A DNA stretch of 64,000 nucleotides from Cyrtodaria siliqua (GCA_037043455.1 JAWPHD010001230.1:279885-343884), one strand, 5' to 3'; numbered from the stretch's first letter, positions 47,286 to 58,722 are shown. The notes: generated by a model not told the origin, from the sequence alone. Program-made: numbers and translations.

Positions 47286-48850
47286 AACAAGAGGCCCAAG
47301 AGGGCCTGTGGACGCTCTACTGGCTCTAGATAAAGTTTATGTATAAGGGGCCATAACTCTTTCAAATATCATTCAACCAGAACATGGGGATAATATGCGC
47401 AACTAGGCTTGGTACTGATTGTCCCTGACAAGTTTCGTTGAAATCAAGCCAGAGGTTCAGGAGAACTAGTCTGTACAAAGTTAGTGTATTAAAACCTTTA
47501 AGGGGTCATAACTCTGCCAAAATTCATTCAACCACAACACGGCAATGATTTGCACAACTAGACCTGATACTGATCATCCTTGTCAAGTTTCGTTAAAATC
47601 CAGCCAGGGGTTCAGGAGAACTAGTCCAGACAAAGTTTGTGTATTAAAACCTTTAAAGGGACTCCACCAAAATCATTCAACCGGAACACGGTGAAGATAT
47701 GTACAACTACGCTTGGTACTGATCATCCTTGAAAAGTTTCACTGAAATCTGGCCAAATGAAGGCCTTTCTTCTTAATGAGGCCAAAATATAGCATACTTC
47801 AGAAAATCAAGGGCCATAACTAAGGTGTAAATCGTCCAATCTGGCTGTTTTGAAACTTGTTGGAGCTTTCATTGATAGTAACAATCTGGTAAAGTTTGGT
47901 AAAGATAGGATGAAAAATGAAGGCCCTATCGTAGTATTAACGAGGCAAAATATAGCATATTTAACTAAATCAAGGGCCATAACTCCGCTGTTACTGGTCC
48001 AATCTGGTTGGTTTTCAAACTTGTCCGAGCTTTTATTTATATTAACAATCTTGTAAAGTTTGGTAAAGATCGGACGAAAAATCAAGGCCCTATCGTAATA
48101 TACTCTTTTTCAACTAAATCAAGGGCCATAACTCCACTGTTGCTGGTCCTATCTGGCTGGTTTTCGAACTTGTCCAAGCTTTCATTGATATTAACAATCT
48201 GGTAATGTTTGGTAAAGATCGGATGAAAAATGAAGACCCTATCGTCTTAACGAGGCAAAATATAAAATTATTAACTAAATCAAGGGCTATAACTCTGCTG
48301 TTGCTGGTCCGAACAGGCTGGTTTTCAAAATTGTCCAAGCTTTTATTGATAGTAACAATCTGGTACAGCTTGGTAAAGATCGGATGAAAAATGAAGGCCC
48401 TATCGTCTTAACAAGGCAAAAATATAGCATTTTTAACTGAACCAAGGTACATAACTCCGCTGTTATTTATCCGATCTGGCTGATTTTAAACTTGTCCCAG
48501 CTTTCATTGATATTAACAATCTGGTAAAGTTTGGTAACGATCGGATGAAAAATGAAGGCCCTATCGTCTTAACGAGGCAACATATAGCGTTTTTAACTAA
48601 GTCAAGGGCCATAACTCTGCTTTTACTGGTTCGATCTGGCTGGTTTTCGAACTTGTCCGACCTTTCATTGATATTAACAACCTGTTAAAGTTTGGTAAAG
48701 ATCGGATGAACAATGAAGCCCGTATCGTCTTAACGAGGCAAAATATAGCATTTTGAACTAAATCAAGGGCCATAACTCCGCTGTTACTGGTCCGATATGG
48801 CTGGTTTTCGATCTTGTTCGAGCTTTCAACGACATTAACAATCCGATAAA
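47286..48850 (+). mobile_element. Family B element, tail missing, B3 then B1 core
   Basis: Directly abuts the preceding tail. B head, B3 units to 47755, then B1 units that stop at AACAATCCGATAAAGTTAAAG in front of a G-rich module. Confidence 0.83.
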
Positions 48851-49058
48851 GTTAAAGTGGGGGCTACATATAATAATATGTGTAAGAAGCTATGTGTAAG
48901 AACTGACAAAAATAACACAGAAATAGGTAAAAAAATATATATATCGAGTTTCGCGTGTGTGGGGGGGGGGGAGGCTAGGATGGGGGGCGAGGGGGCAACA
49001 TCTATGTGTAAGAAGCTATGTGGTAAGAATTGACTAAAACAACACAGAAATATGTAAA
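48851..49058 (+). repeat. G-rich module, two copies in tandem
   Basis: GTGTAAGAAGCTATGTG(T)GTAAGAA ... AACACAGAAATA occurs twice around a run of twelve G and GGATGGGGGGCGAGGGGGC. The G runs could form a G-quadruplex (inference). Confidence 0.7.
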
Positions 49059-49597
49059 AACAAGAAGGCAATGACCTTGATGCTCTACTGATCGATTTTG
49101 ATAGCTAGGTCAGCTAGGTCGGCATTCCTGTGAAGTTCCATAAAAATCTGTCAAGTAGTTTCAGAGGAGTAGTCGCTACAAGTTTTTACTATATAACTCT
49201 ATGTAACCAAAGATGGCCACTGGCAGCCATGTTTAACGTCGAATCAAAATGATTTTTGACAAGGACCAACATCATGTCATGCTGATCATTTTAGAAAAAG
49301 TCCCATATCAATATCACTTATAGTTTTCAAGAAGTAGTCGCTACAAACTTGTTTTTAAAAACCTATATTTAGATTTGGCGGCCATCTTGGAATTCACATC
49401 AACATGAATATTTGCTAGGATCAACTAGACTTCATGGGCAACATTTCTGTAAAGTTTCATGAATATCCATCCAGTAGTTTCAGAGGAGTAGTCGCTACAA
49501 ATAAAAGTTTACGGACGGACGGACAGACAGACAGACGGACGACGGACGCCGCACCACGGCATAAGCTCTGCTGATCTCTGATCAGTAGAGCTAAAAA
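49059..49597 (+). mobile_element. Family A element, short
   Basis: A slightly changed head (AACAAGAAGGCAATGACC), three half-units, GACGGACGGACAGACAGACAGACGG in two blocks, and a standard A tail. Confidence 0.85.
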
Positions 49598-49740
49598 TCA
49601 CTAAATGTTTGTTAATGTATGTACAGAAGGCCGCATTGAAAATGTGATGTTTATTTCTTGATATTATGTCATAATGTGTTAACCTAACATTCTTTAAATA
49701 AAAAAATTATTATTATTATTATTATTATTATTGACAGAAC
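49598..49740 (+). mobile_element. Possible LINE 3' end with (TTA)n tail
   Basis: About 100 bp of unique-looking sequence ends in CTTTAAATAAA and a (TTA)n run of about 30 bp. An AATAAA-like signal plus simple-repeat tail suits a non-LTR 3' end, but no coding part is present. Confidence 0.3.
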
Positions 49741-50550
49741 CGCGTGACATTATGTTTTTGTTTAGATAAACTTGCCGAAGATTTTTTTCGTAACAAAAAT
49801 GCATTTTTTTTACTGGAAGCACTCGTTTATCAATGCAATTTTATGAGGTATTTGGTGTATTTCATTGATAGTCTGTAATTAAACGTATGTGGAAGTGCAT
49901 ACTACACAAATAAGTTGCAAAACTTAGCGATATGCGCATGTCATGAGTTTTCGCGATTTCAAAAAAAAAACACGGAACCTTGTCCTCGAGTTCTGAACTT
50001 TTGCTTTAGATAAATAAGCTTACTGCTACTACTTCTTAAACCCTGTGCATGCCTCTTGCTTTCATTTCTTTTTTTGTCAACTCGGGTTACTAGTAATTGT
50101 ACACACTGTGACATTAAAAGTTCCATCCAAACAAGCTGCCAAGCAATTTTTTGGGTGGTCATCACATAATGGGGTGTTGGGTGGTCGTCACATAATGGGG
50201 TGGTATCTGTGTGTGTGTGTGGTGGATGGAGGTGGATGGGGGTGGATATAAAATGAGTTTGTATACTGTCACCTTCATCATTTAAGTAACACACATATTT
50301 AATCGACACAAAGCAGAAAATGAAAGTTTGATTTTTTTATATGAATAAATACAATGGATTATTAAACTAATACAATAAAATACATTCTCCCTTTCTTTTC
50401 CAACTAATTATGTTTCAAATTATGCGGCGGTCCGTCCCATTTAACACGCATCACACAAATATTGCTAGAACACCAGTTTTTAGGTCAAGTGTTCTTAAAT
50501 GTGGGGCAAGTGACATTTTGGGCAGGGCAAGTGACTTTTGAAAATCCACT
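49741..50550. other. Non-repeat stretch with a GT-rich patch
   Basis: Contains a two-fold GGGTGGTC(A/G)TCACATAATG duplication, (GT)n and GGATGGGGGTGG near 50200-50245. The reading frame at 49959-50309 (minus strand) covers this low-complexity patch and shows no domain. Confidence 0.4.
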
Positions 50551-50815
50551 AGGAAAACGACACCGTCCCCTGGCAGCCATGTTTTTCAATGAATCAGGTC
50601 GACTTAAGCAATCTTGATAGAGGATCACCTAATTATCATTTCAGCACAGTACTTTCAGCAGAGGATTTTTGAACTTTTGCAAAAAAAAAACTTTTTGTTG
50701 CCATAGCAACCATGTTTTTGGTTGGATCAGCCCGATTTTAGCTATTTTGGTAACGGACCATCCAAGAATGCTTCTTGTGCCCGACATGGCCAACACCCAT
50801 GGTGGTGGGAGCATT
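50551..50815 (+). repeat. Family K core
   Basis: CCTGGCAGCCATGTTTTTCAATG, GAGGATCACCTAATTATCAT and GTTGCCATAGCAACCATG match 43403-43983. Confidence 0.65.
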
Positions 50816-52078
50816 AACAAGAGGCCCAAGAGGGCCTGTAGACGCTCTGCTTGTATGATGTGATTCAACAAGAGGTCAATGACCTTGAAGCTCTACTGAT
50901 TGATTTTGATTTCAGGAAGTAGTCGCTATAAACTTTATTTTTAGCCGTGGCGGCCATCTTGAATTTCCGGCCGACCTAAAATTTTGCTAGGATCAATTAG
51001 ACATCAAGAGCAACATTCCTGTGAAGTTTCATGAAAATCCGTCAAGTAGTTTCAGAGGAGTAGTCGCTACAAGTTTTCATTATATAACTCTATAAAAAAA
51101 GATGGCCGCTGACAGCCATGTTTAACATCGAATCAAAACGATTTTTGACAAGGACCAACATCATGTCATGCTGATCATTTTAGAAAAATCCCATATCAAT
51201 ATCACTTATAGTTTTCAAGAAGTAGTTGCTATAAACTTGTATTTTGAAAATCTATTTTTAGCCATGGCGGCCATCTTGAATTTCCGGTTGACCTGAAATT
51301 TTGCTAGGATCAATAAGACATCAAGAGCAACATTCCTGTGAAGTTTCATGAAAATCCGTCAAGTAGTACTTTTCATTATATAACTCTATGAAAACAAAGA
51401 TGGCCACTGGCAGCCATGTTTAACGTCGAATCAAAATAATGTTCGACTCGGATAACCATCATGTCATGCTGATCATTTTAGAAAAAGTCCCATATCAATA
51501 TCACTTATAGTTTTCAAGAAGGAGTTGCTACAAACTTATTTTTTAAAAATCTATTTTTAGCTGTGGTCGCCATCTTGAATTTCTGGCTGATCTGAAATTT
51601 TGCTAGGATCAATAAGACATTAAGTTTCATGAAAATCCGCCAAGTATTTTCTGGGGTAGTCGCTACAAGTTTTTACTATATAAACTCTATGTAAACAGAG
51701 ACGGCCGCTGCAGCCATGTTTAACGTCGAATCAAAACGATTTTCGACAAGGACCAACATCATGTCATGCTGATCATTTTAGAAAAAGTCCAATATCAATA
51801 TCACTTAAGAGTTTTCAAGAAGTAGTCGCTACAAACTTGTTTTTTAAAAACCTATTTTTAGATTTGGCGGCCATCTTGGATTTCACATCAACATGAATTT
51901 TTGCTAGGATCAACTAGATTTCATGGGCAACATTTCTGTAAAGTTTCATGAAAATCCATTCAGTAGTTTCAGAGGAGTAGTCGCTACAAAAAAAAGTTTA
52001 CAGACGGACAGACAGACGGACGACGGACGCCGCACCACGGCATAAACTCTGCTGATCTCTGATCAGTCGAGCTAAAAA
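50816..52078 (+). mobile_element. Family B head stub, then a complete family A element
   Basis: A 51-bp B head (50816-50866) stops where the A head starts at 50867. Eight or so A half-units follow, then GACGGACAGACAGACGG and tail GCTGATC-TCT-GATCAGTCGAGCTAAAAA. Confidence 0.86.
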
Positions 52079-53700
52079 CATAAACATGATAGAGGCCAAC
52101 CCAAGAAAAATGTTTCCTATATATAACTCTATGTAAACTGTGGGTTATCGTGGCGGCCATTTTGAATAATTTTGATTATTTGACGATAATTAAAAACACA
52201 AACTTGATAGAGGCTAACCGAAGGAATATGTATATGATATTTGACAAGAATGGAATAAGTCGTTTAGGAGATGTCGTTTGAAATTTCCTTAAATTTGACC
52301 TAGTTTTAGCCATGGCGGTCATCTTTGATGACTGGCGGCCGTGAAAAATACAAATATGAGAGGGACAATCCCAAATATCATTGTGCTTAAGTTTCATCAA
52401 AATCCTTCAAGCGGTTTCACAGAAGATGTAACTTTTAACGTATGTAAATTTTGGGTCGCCGTGGCCGCCTTTTTGATTATTTGACGATAACGAAAAACAC
52501 AAACTTAATAGAGGACAACCCAAGGAACATATGGTATTTCAGTAGAATGGAATCAGTGGTTTCGGAGATGTCGTTTGAAATTTCCTTCAATTTGATCTAG
52601 TTTTAGCCATGGTGGCCATCTTGGATGACTGACGGCCACGAAAAACATAAATCTGAGAGGGACTATCCCAAATATTACTGTGCTTAAGTTTCATAAAAAT
52701 CTTTCAGGCTGTTTCAGAGAAGATGTAATTTTTAACCTTTTCCTATATAACTCTTATGTAAATTTTGGGTCGCCGTGGTGGCCATTTTGATTATTTGACG
52801 ATAACGAAAAACACAAACTTGATAGAGGCTAACCCAAGGAACATGTTTATGATATTTCACAAGAATGAAATAAGTGGTTTTGGAGATGTCGTTTGAAATT
52901 TCCTTAAATTTGGCCTAGTTTTAGCAATGGCGGCCATCTTGGATGACATAAATCTGATAGGGACTATCCCAAATATCATGGTGATTAAGTTTCATCAAAA
53001 TCCTTCAGGAGGTTTCAGAGAAGATGTAATTTTTAACCTTTTCCTATATAACTCTATGTAAACTTTGGGTCGCCATGGTGGCCATTTTGATTATTAGACG
53101 AAAACGAAAAACACAAACTTGATAGAGGCCAACCCAAGGAATATGTATATGATATTTCACAAGAATGGAATAACTTGTTTCGGAGGAGATGTCGTTTGAA
53201 ATTTCCTTAAATTTGACCTAGCTTTAGCCATGGCGGCCATCTTGGATGATTGGTGGCCGCGAAAAACACAAATCTGAGAGAGACTATCCCAAATATCAGT
53301 GATTAAGTTTCATCAAAATCCTTCAAGTGGTGTCAGAGAAGATGTCATTTTTAACCTTTTCCTATATAACTCAATGTAAACTTTGAGTCGCCGTGGCGGC
53401 CATTTTGATTATTCGACGATAACGAAAAACACAAACTTGATAGAGACCAGCCCAAGGTACATGTAAATGATATATCAGTAGAATGGAATAAGTGGTTTCG
53501 GAGTAGATGTCGTTTGAAATTTCCTTAAATTTGACCTAGCTTTAGCCATGGCGGCCATCTTGGATGACTGGCGGCCGCGAAAAACACAAAACTGAGAGGG
53601 GCCCTCTCAAGTAACATGTTGATGAAGTTTCATCAAAATCCTGCAAGCGGTTTCAGAGGAGATGTCGATTTTATAAAATTGCTAACAGACAGACGGACAG
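52079..53700 (+). repeat. Family H core array
   Basis: Alternating half-units form a period near 320 bp. One half has GGTCGCCGTGGCGGCCATTTTG and TTTGACGATAACGAAAAACAC; the other has TTAGCCATGGCGGCCATCTTGG and TGGCGGCCGCGAAAAACAC. Both end in GGTTTCAGAGAAGATGT-like text. The array leads into GACAGACGGACAGACG and then the TGTG module. Confidence 0.78.
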
Positions 53701-53964
53701 ACGTACACAAAATCAGGCCTTGTGTGACTAAAACTTGTGTGTCTGTTTTTTGTGTGTACGTTCGTACTTTGTGTGACTGTTTTTGACATTTTGTGTGTCG
53801 TTTTTACCATTTGGACACATTTTAGTCACATTTTAGTCACACAAGCTCCCCTCCCCTTGTGTGACTGCAATTTTTTATTGCTTTAAATGAAGAAATAGAC
53901 TGTTTCATGCACATAGACACATACTTGCTTGTGTGTCAGTCACACAAGTATACTTTATACATAA
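53701..53964 (+). repeat. TGTG/CACA-rich module, copy 2
   Basis: ACACAAAATCAGGCCTTGTG ... GTATACTTTATACATAA matches 569-864, with one short internal deletion and one small duplication. It again ends at a C head. Confidence 0.82.
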
Positions 53965-56172
53965 AACAAGAGGGCCAAGATGGCCCTATATCGATCACCT
54001 GAGTAATTGTCCATTATCGAACTTCTTCGAAATCTTATAATCATATACAATCTGTGCAAGTTTGGTTAAGATTGGTCAAGAAATGTGGCCTCTGTTGTTT
54101 ACCAACATTGAAATAAAGACACTGACAAAGTTTGGTAAAGATCAAAGACAAAATGAAGGTGTAATCTCTGGGGCATGGCCAAATGTGACCCAAGGGCTAC
54201 ATGTTTGTATGAGAGCTGTGTGCCTTGTGGTTTCAGAGAAGAAGATTTTTTAAGTTTTTCCCTATACAAGTCTATGTAAAACATAAGACCCCTGGGGCAG
54301 AGCCAAATGTGACCCGGGTCACCATTTTAATAAACTTGGTAAAGGACCATAAGTGCATAGTAAATGCAAAATATTAAACCTCTGGCTCTTGCAGTTTCAG
54401 AGAAGAAGATTTTTTTAATTTTTCCCTATACAAGTCTATGTAAAACTGTGATCGCGGGGGCGGGGCCAAATATGACCCCAGGGTCACCATTTGATCAAAC
54501 TTGGTAAAGGACCATAAGATTATAGTAATTGCAAAATATTAAACCTCTGGCTCTTGTAGTTTCAGAGAAGATTTTAAAAAAAATCCTATATAAGTCTATG
54601 TAAAACTGTGACCCCCGGGGCGGGGCCAAATTTGACACCAGGGTCACCATTTGAACAAACTTGGTAAAGAATCATAAGCTTGTAGAAAATGCAAAATATT
54701 GAACATCTGGCTCAAGCAGTTTCAGAGAAGAAGATTGTTTAAGTTTTTCCCTATACAAGTCTATGTAAAACATGTGACCCCTGGGGTGGGGTCAAATGTA
54801 ACCCTAGCGTCACCATTTGAACAAACTTGGTAGAGGACTATAAGCTTATATAAAATGCAATATATTGAACATCTGGCTCAAGCAGTTTCGGAGAAGATTT
54901 TTTAAGTTTTTCCCTATACAAGTCTATGTAAAACATGTGACCCCTGGGGCGGGGCCAAATGTAACCCCAGGGTCACCAATAGAACAAACTTGGTAAAGGA
55001 CCATAATCTTATAGTAAATGCAAAATGTTAAACCTCTGGCTCTTGTAGTTTCAGAGAAGAAGATTTTTTAAGTTTTTCCCTATACAAGTCTATGTAAAAC
55101 TGTGACCACCGGGGCAGGGCCAAATGTGACCCCAGGGTCACCATTTGAACAAACCTGGTAAAGGACTATAATCTTATAGTAAATGCAAAATATTAAACCT
55201 CTGGCTCTTGTGGTTTCCGAGAAGAAGATTGTTTTCAGTTTTTCCCTATACAAGCCTATGTAAAACTGTGACCCCCGGGGTGGGGCCAAATGTGACCCCT
55301 GGGTCACCATTTGAACAAACTTGGTAGAGGACCATAAGCTTATAGCAAATGCAAAATATTAAACCTCTGGCTCTTGCAGTTTCAGAGAAGATTTTTTAAG
55401 CTTTTCCCTATACATGTCTAAGCAAAACATGTGACTCTTGGGGCGGGGTCAAATGTGACCCGAGGGTCACCATTTGAACAAACTTGCTCAAGAATCATAT
55501 GCTTATAGTAAATGCAAAACATTAAACCTCTGGCTCTTGTAGTTTCCGAGAAGATTTTTTATTTTGTTTTCCTATATAAGTCTATGTTAAACTGTGACCC
55601 CTCGGGGCGGGGACAAATTTGACCCCAGGGTCACCATTTGAACAAACTTAGTAGAGGACTATAAGCTGATGCTACATGTAATACATGAGAGCTCTGTGCC
55701 TTGTGGTTTCAGAGAAGAAGATTTTTTAAAGTTTTTTCCTATATGTCCATATGAAAAACATGCAAAATCTCAATATACAAACTTTGGATCCCCAGGGCAC
55801 GGCCATTTTTGACCCCGGGGACATTATTTGAACAAACTTGATAGTCTAGGCGTTGGCGATCATTTTAAAAGAAAAACCGTTGAAATCTGTCCTGCGGTTC
55901 TGGAGAAGAAGATTTTTTAAGGTTTCGACCATATATGGCAATGGCGGCCATCTTAGATTTTGCGCTGACCTAATTTTAACAAATCTAAAAAGCATTCATC
56001 TAAGGATCATCCATGTGAAGTTTAGTCAAAATAAGCCAAGCGGTTTCTGAGAAGTCGTTTGAAGAAAAGTTAACGACGACGACGGCGGACGGACGGACGA
56101 CGGACGACGGACGACAGACGCAGAGTGATCCCAATAGATCACCTTGACCCTTCGGCTCAGGTGATCTAAAAA
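53965..56172 (+). mobile_element. Family C element, complete
   Basis: Head AACAAG with hairpin AGGGCCAAGATGGCCCT (triloop changed from TGA to AGA) and sub-TIR GATCACCTGAG. About ten C units, then CCATATATGGCAATGGCGGCC, GACGACGGCGGACGG and the tail GACCC-TTC-GGCTCAGGTGATCTAAAAA. The head and tail share the same G-to-T type change (GATCACC / GGTGATC), consistent with paired function. Confidence 0.88.
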
Positions 56173-56268
56173 GACACACAAGGCGCTCCTGTTAACTCGG
56201 ACAGACGACTGACAGACGGACGACGGACGAAAAGTGATCGCATAAGCCTTTGGCCAGGAGAGCTAAAA
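56173..56268 (+). mobile_element. Outer-element remainder and tail beyond the C insertion
   Basis: GACACACAAGGCGCTCCTGT, as at 2913, then GACGACTGACAGACGGACG and a different tail (AGTGATCGCATAAGCCTTTGG ... CCAGGAGAGCTAAAAA). The tail is C/B-like, not A-like. Confidence 0.7.
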
Positions 56269-56318
56269 ACTAAGTACTGTTTTGAGAGGCCGTTAAACGG
56301 ATTAAAATATATACATAC

Positions 56319-56839
56319 CTTGATGAAGGCACAGATATCTGATGTTCCACTGATCTGGTAAACTGATACTCTGGATAGACAGGTGTTACCTTCACAAAGC
56401 TATCCCTACTTGCAGTCTGTGCCACGTACTGGGAAACTGGTGGCACTATCTCCTCATGTATTTGATTTGTGAATGATCCCCTGTGGGACAAAGACTCTAC
56501 GTGTTTCGACGCCTCAGCCAAAACTGCAAGAGCTGTACTGGTGTTGTTTACCTCGTTATCCACCAATTCTACTCTGCGGATTTTCAAGCAAGAGGGATTG
56601 TCAAAAGTATCCTGTGTATCACTATCTTCAGAATCACTAGCAACAGTTTGATATACTCGTTGGCATGGATATTTTACATGTTCACGCATATCATATAAAG
56701 AATAAAATTTAGTTTGGCATATAACACATTTAAGGTCAGCAGAAGTCTTCTTAATTTGTGGTTTGTGAAAAATGGGCTGTCCAGGGGTGAGATTTGAGGT
56801 GTACGACACTTTATCTGGCTTTATATACATCTGAATAAC
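56319..56839 (-). CDS. Internal exon of a C2HC zinc-finger protein gene (first of three seen)
   Basis: The exon opens after a polypyrimidine/CAG acceptor (TTTTTCTTTTGCAG) and closes at a strong donor (TCAAG|GTATGT). It is 521 bp: 173 codons plus two bases (AG), phase 0 in and phase 2 out. About residues 38-59 hold one zinc-finger pattern, C-x2-C-x12-H-x4-C (CVIC ... H ... C), followed by an acidic Ser/Asp stretch (DSEDSDTQD) and a low-complexity Ser/Thr/Gln-rich tail. This suggests a nuclear DNA-binding or regulatory protein (inference); I cannot name the family. The leftover AG joins the A that opens the next exon (37982-38118) to make an Arg codon, which supports one gene. Upstream exons must lie beyond the right edge, because no earlier coding exon is recognisable between 56840 and 64000. 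A repeat tail ends only about 50 bp from the donor. Confidence 0.85.
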
Positions 56840-57120
56840 CTGCAAAAGAAAAATCAAGAAATCAGTATAACCGATGGATGCTCCTCGAATAAAGGTACAC
56901 ATGTGAAATACAAATGCATGAAAAACGTAGGAGAATTTGTGCAGACAAGCTTTATATTCCAAAAACTTCTCTTTAAAAATTAATTCAACTAGAACGTCCT
57001 GACAATATACTTTACTAGACATCATACTGATCATACTGATACTACCTATGAAAATCGGACGAAAAATGTAGGAGTTGAGCGGACAAGCTTGAGATTTGAA
57101 AAAATCCCGTAACTCCGCCA

Positions 57121-57184
57121 AACAAGAGGTCCAAATGTCCCCCGTGTCGCTCACCTCAGGATTTTTGCAAAGTGGAAAAATTAG
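57121..57184 (+). mobile_element. Tandem-core element head fragment
   Basis: AACAAGAGGTCCAAATGTCC with GTCGCTCACCTCAGG resembles a C head with an imperfect hairpin. It is cut short by the MITE at 57189. Confidence 0.55.
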
Positions 57185-57188
57185 TTAA

Positions 57189-57731
57189 AGGGAATGTAGC
57201 GACACAGCCAAACAAGCTCTGTTATTAAGAATTCTGAAAAACTTGGAATAGGGTGAAAGAATTATCAAAATCGGATGATAAACAAAAAAGATATGACTAT
57301 TCAAAGGTTGTTCTAAAACGAATCTGAGAGCCGCCATTTTTAGAACTATGACGTCATAGTTCCATGTTACCATATATGGAATATTGATAAATATCATTTA
57401 AAACGAAGAAAATCACTGCAAATGGATGATTTTTTTACTGGTCATATAAAGCATTATTGCCATTAAGTATTACATATTTTTCATACAGTTGCTGTCATTT
57501 TTTCCCTTTAAATCATTTAATTTTCATATTTATAAATATCCCATATATGGTCATTTAGAACCATGATGTCATAGCTCTCAAAATGGCCGCTTCCATATCC
57601 GTTTCAACAGAAACTTCAAATGATCATATCTTCTTTGTTTATCATCCGATTTTGATAATTCTTTCACCCTTATTCAAGTATTTCAGAACTCTCAATAATA
57701 AAGATGGTTTGGCTGTGTCGCTACATTCCCT
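57189..57731. mobile_element. 543-bp TTAA-flanked MITE with arms of about 190 bp
   Basis: TTAA flanks at 57185-57188 and 57732-57735. Terminal repeats begin AGGGAATGTAGCGACACAGC and the complementary arms run to CCATATATGG at both inner ends (57368-57377 and 57541-57550), with a central spacer of about 160 bp. The left arm has ACTATGACGTCATAGT. TTAA targets suit piggyBac- or Kolobok-type mobilisation (inference). It carries no transposase. Confidence 0.85.
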
Positions 57732-57735
57732 TTAA

Positions 57736-57964
57736 CAAGTGCAATTGATTATTACCGTATAATCCCTAATAAACACCTCTCCCCAAATAAATGCACCCCC
57801 ACCCCACCCCCCAGTTTTCCGAAATGTTTTTTTTAAAACTTACCAAAAGATGCAAGTTATCCGTTTAATTCACAATGGAACACACAAAATCACTTAAAAT
57901 CCTGTGACCCCTGGGGCGGGGCAAGATTTGACCTCAGTATGTAATGGATACTTTAGAAAAATAA
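57736..57964. other. Intron remnant with a C-core scrap
   Basis: Mostly unique sequence with C-rich CACCCCACCCCCC; GTGACCCCTGGGGCGGGGC at about 57902 is a fragment of C core. Confidence 0.45.
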
Positions 57965-58722
57965 AACAAGAGGTCAATGACCTTGAAGCTCTACTGATTG
58001 ATTTTGATTTCAGGAAGTAGTCGCTACAAACTTGTATTTTGAAAATCTATTTTTAGCCATGGCGGCCATCTTGAATTTCAGGCCGACCTGAAATTTTGCT
58101 ATGATCAATAAGACATCAAGAGCAACATTCCTGTGAAGTTTCATGAAAATCTGTCAAGTAGTTTCAGAGGAGTAGTCGCTACAAGTTTTTACTATATAAC
58201 TCTATGTAACCAAAGATGGCCACTGGCAGCCATGTTTAACGTCGAATCAAAATAATGTTCGACTCGGATCAACATCATGTCATGCTGATATTTTAGAAGA
58301 AGTCCCATATCAATATCACTTATAGTTTTCAAGAAGTAGTCGCTACAAACTTATTTTTTAAAAATCTATTTTTAGCTGTGACAGCCATCTTGAATTTCCG
58401 GCCAACCTGAAATTTTTCTAGGATCAGTTAGACATCAAGAGCAACATTCCTGTAAAGTTTCATGACAATCCGCCAAGTAGTTTCAGAGGAGTAGTCGCTA
58501 CAAGTTTTTACTATATAACTCTATGTAAACAAAGATGGCCGCTGGCAACCATGTTTAACGTTGAATCAAAACGATTTTTGACAAGGATCAACATCATGTC
58601 ATGCTGATCATTTCAGAGGAGTTGTCGCTACAAATAAAAGTTTACGGACAGACGGACAGACGGACGGACGACGGACGCCGCACCACGGCATAAGCTCTGC
58701 TGATCTCTGATCAGTCGAGCTA
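57965..58722 (+). mobile_element. Family A element, complete
   Basis: Head, sub-TIR, four to five half-units, GACAGACGGACAGACGG and the tail GCTGATC-TCT-GATCAGTCGAGCTAA. Confidence 0.87.

Noticed and set aside
3861..48387. Many 60-110 residue reading frames over B arrays, e.g. those reading FELVRAFIDINNL or NESSDKFENQP
   Set aside because: They repeat with the array unit, whose length (about 160 bp) is not a multiple of three, so the frame rotates from unit to unit; both strands are open in the same places. They are by-products of repeats, not genes.
43984..50573. One 6.6-kb CAGGG transposon spanning this interval
   Set aside because: The CCCTG at 50569 belongs to K core (CACCCTGGCAGCCATG) and the flanks show no target duplication, so the right end is not established.
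56270..57154. A single 294-codon minus-strand gene
   Set aside because: Only 56319-56839 is exon; the reading continues by chance into intron on both sides of clear splice signals.
2820..58690. GACGGACGG tracts as independent microsatellites
   Set aside because: They occur almost always at one position, just upstream of the terminal hairpin, so they are parts of the elements.
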